The notes below the pieces were generated by a model. The model saw nothing but the letters and a program-made list of their open reading frames with translations. It ran no database searches and was not told the DNA's origin. Shown here in pieces: positions 16,624 to 23,944 of a stretch of 64,000 nucleotides of DNA; position 1 is the stretch's first letter, and each line of letters begins with the position of its first letter. The DNA lies in the NCBI RefSeq assembly GCF_029051685.1, contig NZ_JAACFT010000004.1:1-64000 (forward strand), written 5' to 3'. The translations under genes were made by a program, and so were the position numbers. The DNA comes from Bradyrhizobium sp. CSA207 (GTDB lineage: Bacteria; Pseudomonadota; Alphaproteobacteria; Rhizobiales; Xanthobacteraceae).

Positions 16624-17388
16624 ATGGAATGTCCGTTCTGCGCCGAGACGATCAAGGACGAAGCCATCGCGTGCAAGCATTGTTCGCGCGATTTGAGGGT
16701 CGTGCGGCCGACGCTTGTCGAGATCGACGGCATTGTTGCCGAGCTGGACAAACTGAGGCGTGATCTTGACCGGGCCAATGTCCGGCTCGAGCGATACAAG
16801 AACCCGCTGCGATATTTCGCAACGCATGCGGTTCTGTATGTCGTCATTCCATCGATCCTGCTGACGCTCGCGCATGTCCTCGTGACCATCACCTTCAACC
16901 TCTCTCCGATCCCGCTCCGGATTGCCTCGATTGCGGTGCCCCTGCTGTTCGGATTCGTTGCCTATCCCCTGCACAGGGTTTCGGCGATGGGAGCGTTCCT
17001 GCTGGCGTTCCTGGCTGCGAGCGTCAGCATCCTGGCGATGCTGACGGTCACCGGGATCCACGATCGTGTCCCGATCCTGCCGACGGTGTGGATTGAATGG
17101 CGGGAGGTGTTCGAATACGGAGCGAGCATCCTGCTCGCCTTCGTCTCCGGAAACATTCTAGGCGTCCTGATCTTCCAGGTGCTGCCGCGTGTGCTTGCTC
17201 AAGGAGGCAAGCCGAACGCGTTTGCCTTCAGGATGGCGCGCTTGCTCGGGCAGCATGTCGGCGAAGAGCAATTGCGCCGCCGCGCACGTTTGATCCAGGA
17301 CCTCATGCAGACGGTGGGGCCGCTGGCCGGCATCGCCGCGACCGCCGTCGGCTCGATCTACGCCGGCTTGAAGGGCTTGCTGGGATAG
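16624..17388 (+). CDS. Zinc-ribbon integral membrane protein
   Basis: The 254-residue protein has an N-terminal zinc ribbon (Cys3-X2-Cys6, Cys17-X2-Cys20) and a charged linker helix (about 36-60). Four hydrophobic segments follow (about 68-90, 96-120, 122-142, 158-182), then a basic amphipathic tail. The ribbon faces the cytoplasm if the positive-inside rule holds. It is the last gene of the CHAT operon, where it could connect the membrane to the exported proteins; the function is unknown. Confidence 0.78.
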   Translation: MECPFCAETIKDEAIACKHCSRDLRVVRPTLVEIDGIVAELDKLRRDLDRANVRLERYKNPLRYFATHAVLYVVIPSILLTLAHVLVTITFNLSPIPLRIASIAVPLLFGFVAYPLHRVSAMGAFLLAFLAASVSILAMLTVTGIHDRVPILPTVWIEWREVFEYGASILLAFVSGNILGVLIFQVLPRVLAQGGKPNAFAFRMARLLGQHVGEEQLRRRARLIQDLMQTVGPLAGIAATAVGSIYAGLKGLLG

Positions 17389-17401
17389 CTCGTCGGCTCC
17401 T

Positions 17402-18247
17402 TCAGCGCCGGGGCCTGCTTCGGTCGGGCTTGCGCCGCCGCTTCTGTAGTTGTGCGACAAAATCCCTCAGCACGTCCGCCAGCGGAGCCGCCGCGCGATA
17501 GGCAAGTCCGACCTCGCGCCTGACCTTGACCTCGATCTCGCGGACCGTGACGTCCGGATTGCCCTTCGCCACGCCTTCCGGAACGATGGCGATGCCGACG
17601 CCGGCCGCGACCAGCGCCATGGCCCAGTCCTCCGATTGCGCGATCGCCGCGGGCTGGCGGCGTTGCGCGGTGCGGCTGAAGAATTCGCTTCTCTCGCAAT
17701 GACAGCGGTCGATCAGCGGGACGTCGGCGAGATCGGCGGCGCGGAGCTTGTCCTTGAGCGTGAGGGGGTGCGAGGGCGGCAGGGCGGCGACGTAGCGCTC
17801 GCTCCAGAGCGCGACGAAATGCTCATCGGTGCGCAGCATGCTCTTCGAGATGATCCGCGCATCGGCGCGCTCGTCGCTGCCGACGAGGCGAAGCGCGATG
17901 TCCGCGCGCACCGTCAGCGGCTTCAGCAGCGCGATCGTCCGGGGCACGTCGAGCGTGCGCATCATGCCCAGCGTCACCGTGGTCTTCGTGCTCGGCTTCC
18001 GGAACATGCCGCGCGCGGCATCGGCTTGGTCGATGATGCTGCGGGCAAGGGCGTGAAACTGTTCGGCCGAGGCGGTGGGTGCGACGCCCTTCTTGTGCCG
18101 GATGAACAGCGTCGTGCCGAGTTCGGCCTCCAAATTGGTGATCGCGGTGGAGATTGACGGTTGCGACACGAAGCATGCCCGCGCAGCCGCGGTGAGATTG
18201 CGCGCATGGTAGACGGCGGCGAAGTAGCGAAGCTCGCGGATATCCAT
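17402..18247 (-). CDS. LysR family transcriptional regulator
   Basis: The 281-residue regulator has a classic LysR winged helix at 1-60 (Leu-Arg-Tyr-Phe-Ala-Ala-Val, then Ser-Gln-Pro-Ser-Ile-Ser-Thr-Ala-Ile-Thr-Asn-Leu-Glu) and an effector-binding domain from about 90. The late part has Val-Ala-Ala-Gly-Val-Gly-Ile-Ala-Ile-Val-Pro-Glu-Gly. It is divergent from the metallo-beta-lactamase gene 91 bases away, the usual layout for a LysR protein and its target. The effector is unknown. Confidence 0.92.
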   Translation of the reverse strand: MDIRELRYFAAVYHARNLTAAARACFVSQPSISTAITNLEAELGTTLFIRHKKGVAPTASAEQFHALARSIIDQADAARGMFRKPSTKTTVTLGMMRTLDVPRTIALLKPLTVRADIALRLVGSDERADARIISKSMLRTDEHFVALWSERYVAALPPSHPLTLKDKLRAADLADVPLIDRCHCERSEFFSRTAQRRQPAAIAQSEDWAMALVAAGVGIAIVPEGVAKGNPDVTVREIEVKVRREVGLAYRAAAPLADVLRDFVAQLQKRRRKPDRSRPRR

Positions 18248-18338
18248 AGGTCAGTCCTAGAGATAACATCAGTACTCGATAGTTTACCTATAGATAGGGC
18301 GATGGCAAGAAGCCTTGCTGACAACGCGAGGATCTTCC
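18248..18338. promoter_or_regulatory. Divergent LysR/MBL promoter region
   Basis: The AT-rich 91-base spacer contains ATCAGTACTCGAT at about 18269-18281 (ATC and GAT arms, T-N11-A type). CTATAGATAG lies close to the MBL start. These are plausible LysR-binding and core promoter elements but are too short to be certain. Confidence 0.4.
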
Positions 18339-19166
18339 GTGAAAATCCATCATCTCAACACCGGCACGATGTGTCCCATGGGACGCCGCCTGGTGAACGG
18401 CACCGGCGGCCTGTTCCAGCGCGCGCGCATGGTCTGCCACTGCCTGCTGATCGAAACCGGTGAGGGGCTTGCGCTGGTCGATACCGGCATCGGCCTCGGC
18501 GATATCGCAGCGCCCGACCGGCTGGGACGGCGCTGGCTGAGGCAGACCGCGCCAAAGCTCGATCCATCCGAGACGGCGGTGCAGCAGGTGAAGGCGCTCG
18601 GCTATTCCCCCGCCGACGTGCGCCACGTGCTGTTGACGCATCTCGACCGCGATCACGCCGGCGGCGTGCCCGACTTCCCACAGGCCGCGGTCCATGTGCA
18701 TCGCGCCGAATACGACATGGCGGTGCTGCGCAAGCCGGCACCGCCCCAAGGCCGCTATGTCACGGAGCAATGGCAGCACGGACCGGGCTGGAAGTTCTAC
18801 GACGAGGCCGGCGAAGACTGGTTCGGCTTCAAGGGCGTGCGCGCGCTCGGTGACAAGCAGGCCGACGTCCTGATGATCCCGCTTGCCGGGCACACGCTCG
18901 GCCATTGCGGCATCGCGGTGCGCTCAAACGACGGATGGCTGCTGCATGCCGGCGACAGCTATTTCCATCACGGACAGCTCAAGGCATCGCCGCGCATGCC
19001 GCTGGTGCTCGGCTATTTCCAGCGTCGCGCCGACATGGACCGCAAGGCGCGGATCGCCAATCAGGAACGGTTGCGCGCGCTGAAGCTCGGCCACGGCGAC
19101 CGCGTGACGATCTTCAACAGCCATGATCCCGTCGACTACGAGAACTGCCGGTGCGGGGAGCATTAG
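18339..19166 (+). CDS. MBL-fold metallo-hydrolase
   Basis: The 275-residue protein belongs to the metallo-beta-lactamase superfamily. The metal site signature is Leu-Thr-His-Leu-Asp-Arg-Asp-His-Ala-Gly-Gly, with later ligands in Ala-Gly-His-Thr-Leu-Gly-His and His-Ala-Gly-Asp-Ser-Tyr-Phe-His and a final Asn-Ser-His-Asp. Members close to this pattern include lactonases (AiiA-type) and other hydrolases; the substrate is not readable. There is no signal peptide. A GTG start at 18339 with GAGG upstream fits the family N-terminus Lys-Ile-His-His-Leu-Asn-Thr-Gly. The divergent LysR is the likely regulator. Confidence 0.85.
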   Translation: MKIHHLNTGTMCPMGRRLVNGTGGLFQRARMVCHCLLIETGEGLALVDTGIGLGDIAAPDRLGRRWLRQTAPKLDPSETAVQQVKALGYSPADVRHVLLTHLDRDHAGGVPDFPQAAVHVHRAEYDMAVLRKPAPPQGRYVTEQWQHGPGWKFYDEAGEDWFGFKGVRALGDKQADVLMIPLAGHTLGHCGIAVRSNDGWLLHAGDSYFHHGQLKASPRMPLVLGYFQRRADMDRKARIANQERLRALKLGHGDRVTIFNSHDPVDYENCRCGEH

Positions 19167-19197
19167 GTCGGAGGACCGATGCACGGACAACGTGAGC

Positions 19198-19599
19198 CTA
19201 TCGTCCTTCGACCACTTCGCCGTCCTCCTTCACGAAGCGCCCGACGGGATCGCTCAGGAGATCGATAACGGCCTCGGAAGGCCGGCACAAACGCGTGCCC
19301 TTCGGCGTCGCCACGATCGGGCGGTTGATCAGAATCGGATGCGCCATCATGGCGTCGAGAAGCTCGTCGTCCGTCCGCTTGGGGTCGTCGAGCCCGAGCT
19401 CCTTGTACGGTGTGCCCTTCTCGCGCAACAGTTCGCGGATCGTGATTCCCATCGCAGCGACCAGTTGCTTGAGCGTTTCGCGCGACGGCGGCGTCTTGAG
19501 GTATTCGATAACAACAGGCTCGACGCCGCTCTGCCGGATCATGGCGAGCGTGTTGCGCGAGGTTCCGCAAGCCGGATTGTGGTAGATCGTGACGGTCAT
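19198..19599 (-). CDS. arsC: Arsenate reductase, glutaredoxin-linked ArsC
   Basis: ArsC reduces arsenate to arsenite in the cytoplasm using glutathione/glutaredoxin. The 133-residue protein begins Thr-Ile-Tyr-His-Asn-Pro-Ala-Cys-Gly-Thr-Ser-Arg with the catalytic Cys11. It keeps the family Arg residues in Leu-Ile-Asn-Arg-Pro-Ile-Val and Leu-Cys-Arg-Pro-Ser-Glu. It is the last gene of arsR-(collapsed arsC)-aqpS-arsC and overlaps the aquaporin gene by 4 bases. Confidence 0.93.
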   Translation of the reverse strand: MTVTIYHNPACGTSRNTLAMIRQSGVEPVVIEYLKTPPSRETLKQLVAAMGITIRELLREKGTPYKELGLDDPKRTDDELLDAMMAHPILINRPIVATPKGTRLCRPSEAVIDLLSDPVGRFVKEDGEVVEGR

Positions 19600-20297
19600 C
19601 TTTGTGTCTCCGCAATTGGGACGGGGCCGCGCGCCCGGGGACGTCCGAGCAGCCAAGTCATCAACAGCATGCCGGCCAGCGCTCCGCAAAACTCCGCGAC
19701 AATGAATCCGGGCAAGTCACCTGGGCGAATACCTGCAAAAGTGTTCGTCAGGGACCTTGCGATTGCGACGGCAGGATTGGCAAACGACGTCGAGGCCGTA
19801 AACCAGTAGGCCGCTGTGATGTAAAGGCCGACCAGCCAGGGGACGGCGGTCCTCTGAAAGCGGATGCCGGCCAGGATCGTTGCAACCAGCCCAAAGGCAG
19901 CAACCGCCTCGGCAAACCATTGTGGCCCTCCGGTCCGAACTTTCGTCGAGAGGTCGAGCAGCGGCAGTCCGAACATCAGGTGCGCAGCCATCGTTCCCAC
20001 AATGCCGCCAGCGATCTGCGCGATCATGTAAAGCGCGGCCTCGTTCACCGGCAGCTCGCGCTTGCCGGTGAAGACCAGCGTGACCGCCGGATTGAAATGC
20101 GCGCCGGAGATCGGTCCGAGCACTGTAATCAGCACGACCAGAATGGCCCCGGTCGGCAGGGTATTGCAGAGCAGCGCAAGCGCGACGTCCCGGGTCAGCG
20201 TTTCCGCCATAATGCCGGAGCCGACAACGGTGGCAACGAGAATGCCCGTGCCGAGCGCCTCGGCCGCCAGGCGCCGCGAAAGGTCGAACGTGTCCAT
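19596..20297 (-). CDS. aqpS: Aquaglyceroporin of the arsenic operon (AqpS-like)
   Basis: The 233-residue MIP-family channel has the two half-helix motifs Ala-His-Phe-Asn-Pro-Ala-Val and Phe-Ala-Asn-Pro-Ala-Val and six membrane segments. In Sinorhizobium meliloti the operon arsR-aqpS-arsC uses AqpS to let arsenite leave the cell after ArsC reduces arsenate, and the gene order here matches. The ATG at 20297 overlaps the stop of the upstream mini-frame (sequence TGATG in coding sense). No arsB or acr3 pump is present. Confidence 0.9.
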   Translation of the reverse strand: MDTFDLSRRLAAEALGTGILVATVVGSGIMAETLTRDVALALLCNTLPTGAILVVLITVLGPISGAHFNPAVTLVFTGKRELPVNEAALYMIAQIAGGIVGTMAAHLMFGLPLLDLSTKVRTGGPQWFAEAVAAFGLVATILAGIRFQRTAVPWLVGLYITAAYWFTASTSFANPAVAIARSLTNTFAGIRPGDLPGFIVAEFCGALAGMLLMTWLLGRPRARGPVPIAETQR

Positions 20298-20395
20298 CAG
20301 CCGGCCTTCGGTGTTGAATGAAGTATCCCGGTGAGAATCGAGCGTGCCGAATTGCCTGTGCATACGAACCGCACATTGTACACTTGGTCAGGCAC
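20297..20395 (-). pseudogene. Collapsed arsenate reductase of the LMW-phosphatase type
   Basis: From GTG 20395 the frame reads Val-Tyr-Asn-Val-Arg-Phe-Val-Cys-Thr-Gly-Asn-Ser-Ala-Arg-Ser-Ile. This is the N-terminus with the P-loop Cys of thioredoxin-linked ArsC. It then departs from the family and stops after 32 codons, where about 130-170 are expected. It overlaps arsR by 8 bases and aqpS by 1 base, so what is left is a deletion product that still bridges the operon by overlapping stop and start codons. Confidence 0.8.
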
Positions 20396-20750
20396 GGCTT
20401 CGCTCCTTTCGTTTTGGCGAGCAGCAGGCTTGCAGGCTTTCGACGACCGGCTCGCAAACGTCTGGCCGGCCGCCGCAGCAATCTCGAAGCAGGAAAACCG
20501 CAACGTCCCGGAATTCGGCGAGGTTGGCGCGATAGACGATGGAGCGGCTGTGCCGCTCCGAAGTCACGAGCCGCGCGCGCGTCAAGATCGAGAGATGCGC
20601 CGAAAGTGTATTCGGCGGGACCTCAAGCTGGCGTGCGAGGTCGCCGGCCGCGAGGCCTTCGGGCTCGTGTCTCACCAGCGTCCGGAAAGCTTCCAGACGG
20701 GTCGGCTGAGACAGGGCCGCGAGGGCGAGGACAGCTTCCTCTGTTTCCAT
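20388..20750 (-). CDS. arsR: ArsR family arsenic-responsive repressor
   Basis: The 120-residue winged-helix repressor carries Leu-Ser-Gln-Pro-Thr-Arg-Leu-Glu-Ala-Phe-Arg and Asn-Thr-Leu-Ser-Ala-His-Leu-Ser-Ile-Leu. C-terminal Cys clusters at Cys91-Cys92, Cys99 and Cys109-Cys110 are likely As(III) ligands. It heads the arsR-aqpS-arsC operon and probably represses its own promoter just upstream. Confidence 0.93.
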   Translation of the reverse strand: METEEAVLALAALSQPTRLEAFRTLVRHEPEGLAAGDLARQLEVPPNTLSAHLSILTRARLVTSERHSRSIVYRANLAEFRDVAVFLLRDCCGGRPDVCEPVVESLQACCSPKRKERSRA

Positions 20751-20779
20751 ATATCCAGATTTATGGAAATAACCGGATA
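20744..20779 (-). promoter_or_regulatory. Putative ArsR operator
   Basis: Inverted arms TTTCCAT (20744-20750, overlapping the arsR start codon) and ATGGAAA (20763-20769), plus TATCC (20752-20756) and GGATA (20775-20779), lie directly at the arsR 5' end. Interleaved dyads of this size are typical of ArsR operators. No matching core promoter could be fixed. Confidence 0.45.
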
Positions 20780-20835
20780 CGTCAATCGAAATTTCGAAGT
20801 GGCCAAGTTTGCCCTGGATTTAATACTATACTCAT

Positions 20836-21048
20836 ATGCAAACCCACTCGATTATTACGTGCCCGGTCTGTCATCACGCTTCGGCCGAAACCATGCCGAC
20901 TGACGCCTGTCAGTTCTTTTACGATTGCAAAGCGTGCGGCACTCGCCTCAAGGCCAAGAGCGGCGATTGCTGCGTCTTGCTCATACGGATCGATCCCTTG
21001 TCCGCCGATCCTCGATGCACGCCGACGGGCAACCCCTTTCTGGGCTAA
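20836..21048 (+). pseudogene. GDCCVxC-domain (seleno)protein, frameshifted
   Basis: The frame starts Met-Gln-Thr-His-Ser-Ile-Ile-Thr-Cys-Pro-Val-Cys-His and continues Cys-Gln-Phe-Phe-Tyr-Asp-Cys-Lys-Ala-Cys-Gly to Lys-Ser-Gly-Asp-Cys-Cys-Val. This is the small multi-Cys family named after its GDCCVxC motif. After Val the frame is lost by about two missing bases near 20974. The next frame reads Cys-Ser-Tyr-Gly-Ser-Ile-Pro-Cys-Pro-Pro-Ile, the expected ending. The last Cys-rich third is therefore not made. It is divergent from arsR, and members often sit beside metal-resistance genes. Confidence 0.75.
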
Positions 21049-21135
21049 CAAAGACCACGTTGCGACACCCAGCGCGCTAAGCGCAATGATCACAGTCCCA
21101 ATTGGCGCGATCCTTGCGAGTTCTTCCAGTGTCAA
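21010..21135 (-). pseudogene. N-terminal remnant of a membrane-anchored protein
   Basis: From ATG 21135 about 41 codons read Thr-Leu-Glu-Glu-Leu-Ala-Arg-Ile-Ala-Pro-Ile-Gly, a hydrophobic helix, and Ala-Gln-Lys-Gly-Val-Ala-Arg-Arg-Arg-Ala-Ser. This resembles the start of DUF4760-like phage or plasmid proteins. The similarity ends where the GDCCVxC remnant begins on the other strand, suggesting a deletion junction near 21010. The identification is tentative. Confidence 0.4.
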
Positions 21136-21145
21136 GACTACCCCT

Positions 21146-21808
21146 TTATGCCGCCGCGCGATCTTCTTTATCCGCCCCGCGCATTACAATCTTGAGCGCA
21201 TCATCGGGCAATGGCCGCTGCAAGACCTTAGCTTCATCCCACGGCGCTCGCATCCAAACGTCGCGCTCTTCATCGGTGGTCAGGACCACCGGCATGGCCT
21301 TGGGATGGATCGGTGCGACCACGGCGTTCGGCTCGGTCGTCAGGAACCCATACACGAGGTTTGGACCGGGGATCGGTTTCGACTTGGTGCCCCGGTCGCC
21401 TTTGAACTCGGTCCAGATGCCTCCGAACGCGAACAGCGGTCGGTCATCGTTGAGCGCGAACCAGACAACGTCCTTTTTGCCGGTCGCCGGATTCGGCTCC
21501 GGTGCGTACTCGGCAAAGCTGTTCGCCGCGACCAAGCAGCGGTTCTCTGGCTTGAGCCAGCCGCGCCAGTGCGGCGATGACGTGTTGCGGATATTGGTGA
21601 CCGGCGGCCCGCCTGTGAGCGGTGGCGGCGGCATGCCCCAGCGCATCAGCACCATCTCGGTTCCGGCGTCAGTGTTTCGGATGACCGGCGCCGGATAGTC
21701 CGGAAACACGCCGGGCATAGGTGGCAGGTTGCCGACATAGCGATTGACTACGCGAAATAGCGCGCGGATCGCCTCTTGGTTGGTGGTGACTGAATAGAGA
21801 TTGCACAT
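21146..21808 (-). CDS. SRAP (YedK/HMCES-type) abasic-site shielding protein
   Basis: SRAP proteins cross-link through their second residue, Cys, to abasic sites in single-stranded DNA and protect them. The 220-residue protein starts Met-Cys-Asn-Leu-Tyr-Ser. It has Asn-Ile-Arg-Asn-Thr and [12 protein letters not shown] (active-site Glu), and [10 protein letters not shown] (active-site His). Length and motifs are those of an intact member. It stands alone next to decayed genes. Confidence 0.92.
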   Translation of the reverse strand: MCNLYSVTTNQEAIRALFRVVNRYVGNLPPMPGVFPDYPAPVIRNTDAGTEMVLMRWGMPPPPLTGGPPVTNIRNTSSPHWRGWLKPENRCLVAANSFAEYAPEPNPATGKKDVVWFALNDDRPLFAFGGIWTEFKGDRGTKSKPIPGPNLVYGFLTTEPNAVVAPIHPKAMPVVLTTDEERDVWMRAPWDEAKVLQRPLPDDALKIVMRGADKEDRAAA

Positions 21809-21813
21809 CGGCC

Positions 21814-22065
21814 TTACGGGACTTGGTCTTTCCTACTGCCACCGATGCTGTGAGGCCTGTTCAAAAAGAAGTGGCGGTTACCGAGAGCCGCCTCAGCATA
21901 TTGGTCGATCGCAACAATGATCGCTTGCACATGTTGATAGCACCAACCCTCACGGGTCGCCCTGATCCGAACCCGGAGGACAGCGGCCACGGAGCGGCCC
22001 TGACGCTCTAGGAGGCGCAGGCGGTGCCACAGCCGGATGATTTCGCGTTCTCGGTTGGCATCCAC
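21814..22065 (-). CDS. Small conserved protein of unknown function
   Basis: The 83-residue protein begins [12 protein letters not shown]. It ends with the block [19 protein letters not shown] and Phe-Leu-Asn-Arg-Pro-His-Ser, which I recall from many small Bradyrhizobium proteins. It is soluble. The function is unknown. Confidence 0.65.
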   Translation of the reverse strand: MDANREREIIRLWHRLRLLERQGRSVAAVLRVRIRATREGWCYQHVQAIIVAIDQYAEAALGNRHFFLNRPHSIGGSRKDQVP

Positions 22066-22513
22066 TGACGTTCACCCACGATCGTCACACCGTGAACGAA
22101 AAGGGAACAAATTGCAAGCCGCTAGGGATTGGGGGTGCTCGCTGTCGGAGCATACTAATCAAAATTTCCGGGGGATACCGCCATCGTGCTTGGAGCGGCC
22201 GCTATCTGGTTTATCGCTCGCGCACGGCGCTTTGGAGCGGCAGGCCGCGCTGTGCCCACCCGCAGCGGCTAGGGATATCCCTGTTATGCACAGCGCTCCG
22301 CAGTTATACCTTCGTCTGTGTTGACAATCTCAAAAAGATCTTGAGCGAGAGTCGCAAACCGAACCGACAGTCCCGCTTCTCTTAGCACAAGGTCGTATGG
22401 GTCGGGGGCTAACTCAAGGCTCATCCAAAATCTGATTGAACACAGAGCGTGGAGCTCTCGTGACGCAAGCGACCGTCGCGAGGAATGCTTTCGCTTGAGA
22501 AAGGGAATGCTGC
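22066..22513. other. Intergenic region, possible very small gene
   Basis: About 450 bases without a clear gene. On the minus strand 22284-22424 could encode 46 residues (Leu-Ala-Pro-Asp-Pro-Tyr-Asp-Leu-Val-Leu-Arg-Glu-Ala-Gly-Leu), which looks protein-like but lacks a ribosome binding site. The right end presumably holds the phasin promoter. Confidence 0.3.
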
Positions 22514-22981
22514 GTGAGTGAAAGCGAAATGAAAGCCACACTGAACGGAACGAATATTTTCGGGATGCCGTTGCTGGACTTCCCGAAGATCGCCTTGCCT
22601 GGCGTATCCAGCGAGCTTGTCGAGCAGGGCTACGCGCGCGCGCGGGAAGGCTACGAGAAGATCAAGGCCACATCGGAGGAGATGACAGAAGCGCTGCGCG
22701 AGACCTATTCGAGCAATGCCAAAAGCGCCACCGACTACGGGCTCAAGGTGTTCGAAATCTCATACGCCAACGCCGCCACTGCGCTCGATTTTTTCGTCCA
22801 TCTCTACGGCAGCAAGTCAGCGGCCGATGTCTATGCCTTGTCTGCGGCGCAAGCGCGCAAAGCGTTTGAGACCGCAACCGACCAGAACAAGGAATTGTGG
22901 GCGCTCACCCAGAAGCTTGCGACGGAAACGGGTGAGCCGATCAGGAAGCGCTTCTCCAAGGTCCTCCACCAAGCCGGCTAG
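22514..22981 (+). CDS. Phasin family protein
   Basis: Phasins coat polyhydroxybutyrate granules. The 155-residue, almost entirely helical protein has the Phasin_2 plan: a short N-terminal segment with Pro-Leu-Leu-Asp-Phe-Pro-Lys, then amphipathic helices (Tyr-Glu-Lys-Ile-Lys-Ala-Thr-Ser-Glu-Glu-Met; Ala-Leu-Asp-Phe-Phe-Val-His-Leu). It ends Glu-Pro-Ile-Arg-Lys-Arg-Phe. The GTG start gives the expected length. A long inverted repeat lies downstream. Confidence 0.88.
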   Translation: MSESEMKATLNGTNIFGMPLLDFPKIALPGVSSELVEQGYARAREGYEKIKATSEEMTEALRETYSSNAKSATDYGLKVFEISYANAATALDFFVHLYGSKSAADVYALSAAQARKAFETATDQNKELWALTQKLATETGEPIRKRFSKVLHQAG

Positions 22982-23021
22982 AAGAACGGCGCTCAATTCA
23001 CGTCCAAGGATGAGGAGGAAT

Positions 23022-23149
23022 CCGGCCGGTTGGAATAAGCCCCGAGCATGCAGCCCCCACTGCCGCCCCCTGCTCGGTCAAACAAGGTGCGCGATCCCCC
23101 AAGTACCCCGCACCTACATAGGGCGCACTCCAACCGGCCGGTGTTTTTC
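23022..23149. repeat. 13-bp inverted repeat downstream of the phasin gene
   Basis: CCGGCCGGTTGGA (23022-23034) and TCCAACCGGCCGG (23129-23141) are perfect inverted copies about 95 bases apart. The second is followed by TGTTTTTCT. It may serve as a bulky terminator, or the arms may be ends of a small non-autonomous element. No target-site duplication is evident. Confidence 0.6.
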
Positions 23150-23187
23150 TGCAACTACAGTGACGACCGATCGCAAAGGAGGGCGAC

Positions 23188-23400
23188 ATGGGTATGGTCA
23201 TGGTCAAATGTCCGGAAACCGGACACGCGATTCCCACCGGCATCCAGACTGATCGCGAGAGCTTTGGGCGTCGCGCAGTGTTTTTCTCGCGCACCCGCTG
23301 TCCGATCTGCCGCACCGATCACGCGTGGTTCGCGCGGGAAGCCTGGGTCGACGAGCCGAGCATACATATGCGCCGCCGCAACGCGGGCTATCCGACGTAA
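23188..23400 (+). CDS. Small Cys-containing conserved protein
   Basis: The 70-residue protein has Val-Lys-Cys-Pro-Glu-Thr-Gly-His near the start and Ser-Arg-Thr-Arg-Cys-Pro-Ile-Cys-Arg-Thr-Asp-His in the middle, a likely zinc-ribbon-like fold. AAGGAGG directly precedes the ATG. Similar small proteins occur in Bradyrhizobium; the function is unknown. Confidence 0.7.
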   Translation: MGMVMVKCPETGHAIPTGIQTDRESFGRRAVFFSRTRCPICRTDHAWFAREAWVDEPSIHMRRRNAGYPT

Positions 23401-23630
23401 GTGTCGACACAGATCTTCGCCTTGAAGTTCTGCCATGCGACCATGAATCGCCCTTTCGCTTCATCGAGCGAGCCAGCTTCCCCGAACGGCGGACCGGGAA
23501 GCGTCACGATGCACGTCCACAACCAGAACGCTGGGGAGCGTTCGCTAGCGTAGCGGATGCGCCCGACCAGCTGTCGATCCTCATGGACCGTGTACTCATC
23601 GAGGCCAATCTTTCGCAGGGTCAGAGGCAT
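23388..23630 (-). CDS. Small conserved protein of unknown function
   Basis: The 80-residue protein has Arg-Ile-Arg-Tyr-Ala-Ser-Glu-Arg-Ser-Pro-Ala-Phe-Trp-Leu-Trp and Ser-Leu-Asp-Glu-Ala-Lys-Gly-Arg-Phe, a pattern I recall from rhizobial hypothetical proteins. The start at 23630 matches that pattern. It overlaps the end of the converging small gene by 13 bases. Confidence 0.65.
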   Translation of the reverse strand: MPLTLRKIGLDEYTVHEDRQLVGRIRYASERSPAFWLWTCIVTLPGPPFGEAGSLDEAKGRFMVAWQNFKAKICVDTYVG

Positions 23631-23944
23631 TGTGGCTTGCTGCTGTCTAGGACCAAATAACCCCCGGCTGCTCGAATGGTCCCAATCACTGGAGCGCAGC
23701 TGGCTCGAGCTGCAAGCGAGCGGCACCTGCGTCCGGCTGCTGACGATCTGCTGAGGCTCCGTTAGGAACGGTGACGGCACCGCGCCGTTTGCTGTGTCGC
23801 TGGCTCCGTGTGAGCTGGCGGAGCGGCCTCTGTGTCCCCCTCATTCAGCCCTAAACCGGGCCGTCTTTCAAACGTCAGGAGTCGTAGCGGTCTGCCTGAC
23901 TTGCGGCAAACGTGGCGCCATTCTCAGGGGCGGTAGTGAGCCGA
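23631..23944. other. Intergenic region containing an orphan stress-promoter motif
   Basis: About 310 bases without a gene, apart from the EcfG-type motif at 23765-23789 listed separately. No reading frame with a credible start follows it. Confidence 0.4.
23765..23789 (+). promoter_or_regulatory. Orphan EcfG-type promoter motif
   Basis: GGAAC (23765-23769) and CGTT (23786-23789) are separated by exactly 16 bases. No plus-strand gene follows for about 850 bases, so it would drive a non-coding transcript or a gene that has been lost. Confidence 0.4.

Noticed and set aside
17684..17704. Dispersed-palindrome-like text (TCATTGCGAGAGAAGCG) inside the LysR gene
   Set aside because: It encodes the Cys-His-Cys-Glu block at a place where LysR proteins often have a His-Cys-Glu motif, so it is more likely ordinary coding sequence than an inserted repeat.
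20318..21580. A 420-codon plus-strand open frame across arsR and the SRAP gene
   Set aside because: It runs antisense to two well-supported genes; the only family-like part is the shifted tail of the GDCCVxC protein.
22270..22287. TAGGGATATCCCTGTTAT, reminiscent of a homing endonuclease site
   Set aside because: It is mainly a GGGATATCCC palindrome; the order of the half-sites does not match the I-SceI site and no endonuclease gene is present.
22549..22574. GGAAC-N17-CGTT inside the phasin gene
   Set aside because: It is within coding sequence close to the start, with no gene positioned to use it; likely chance.
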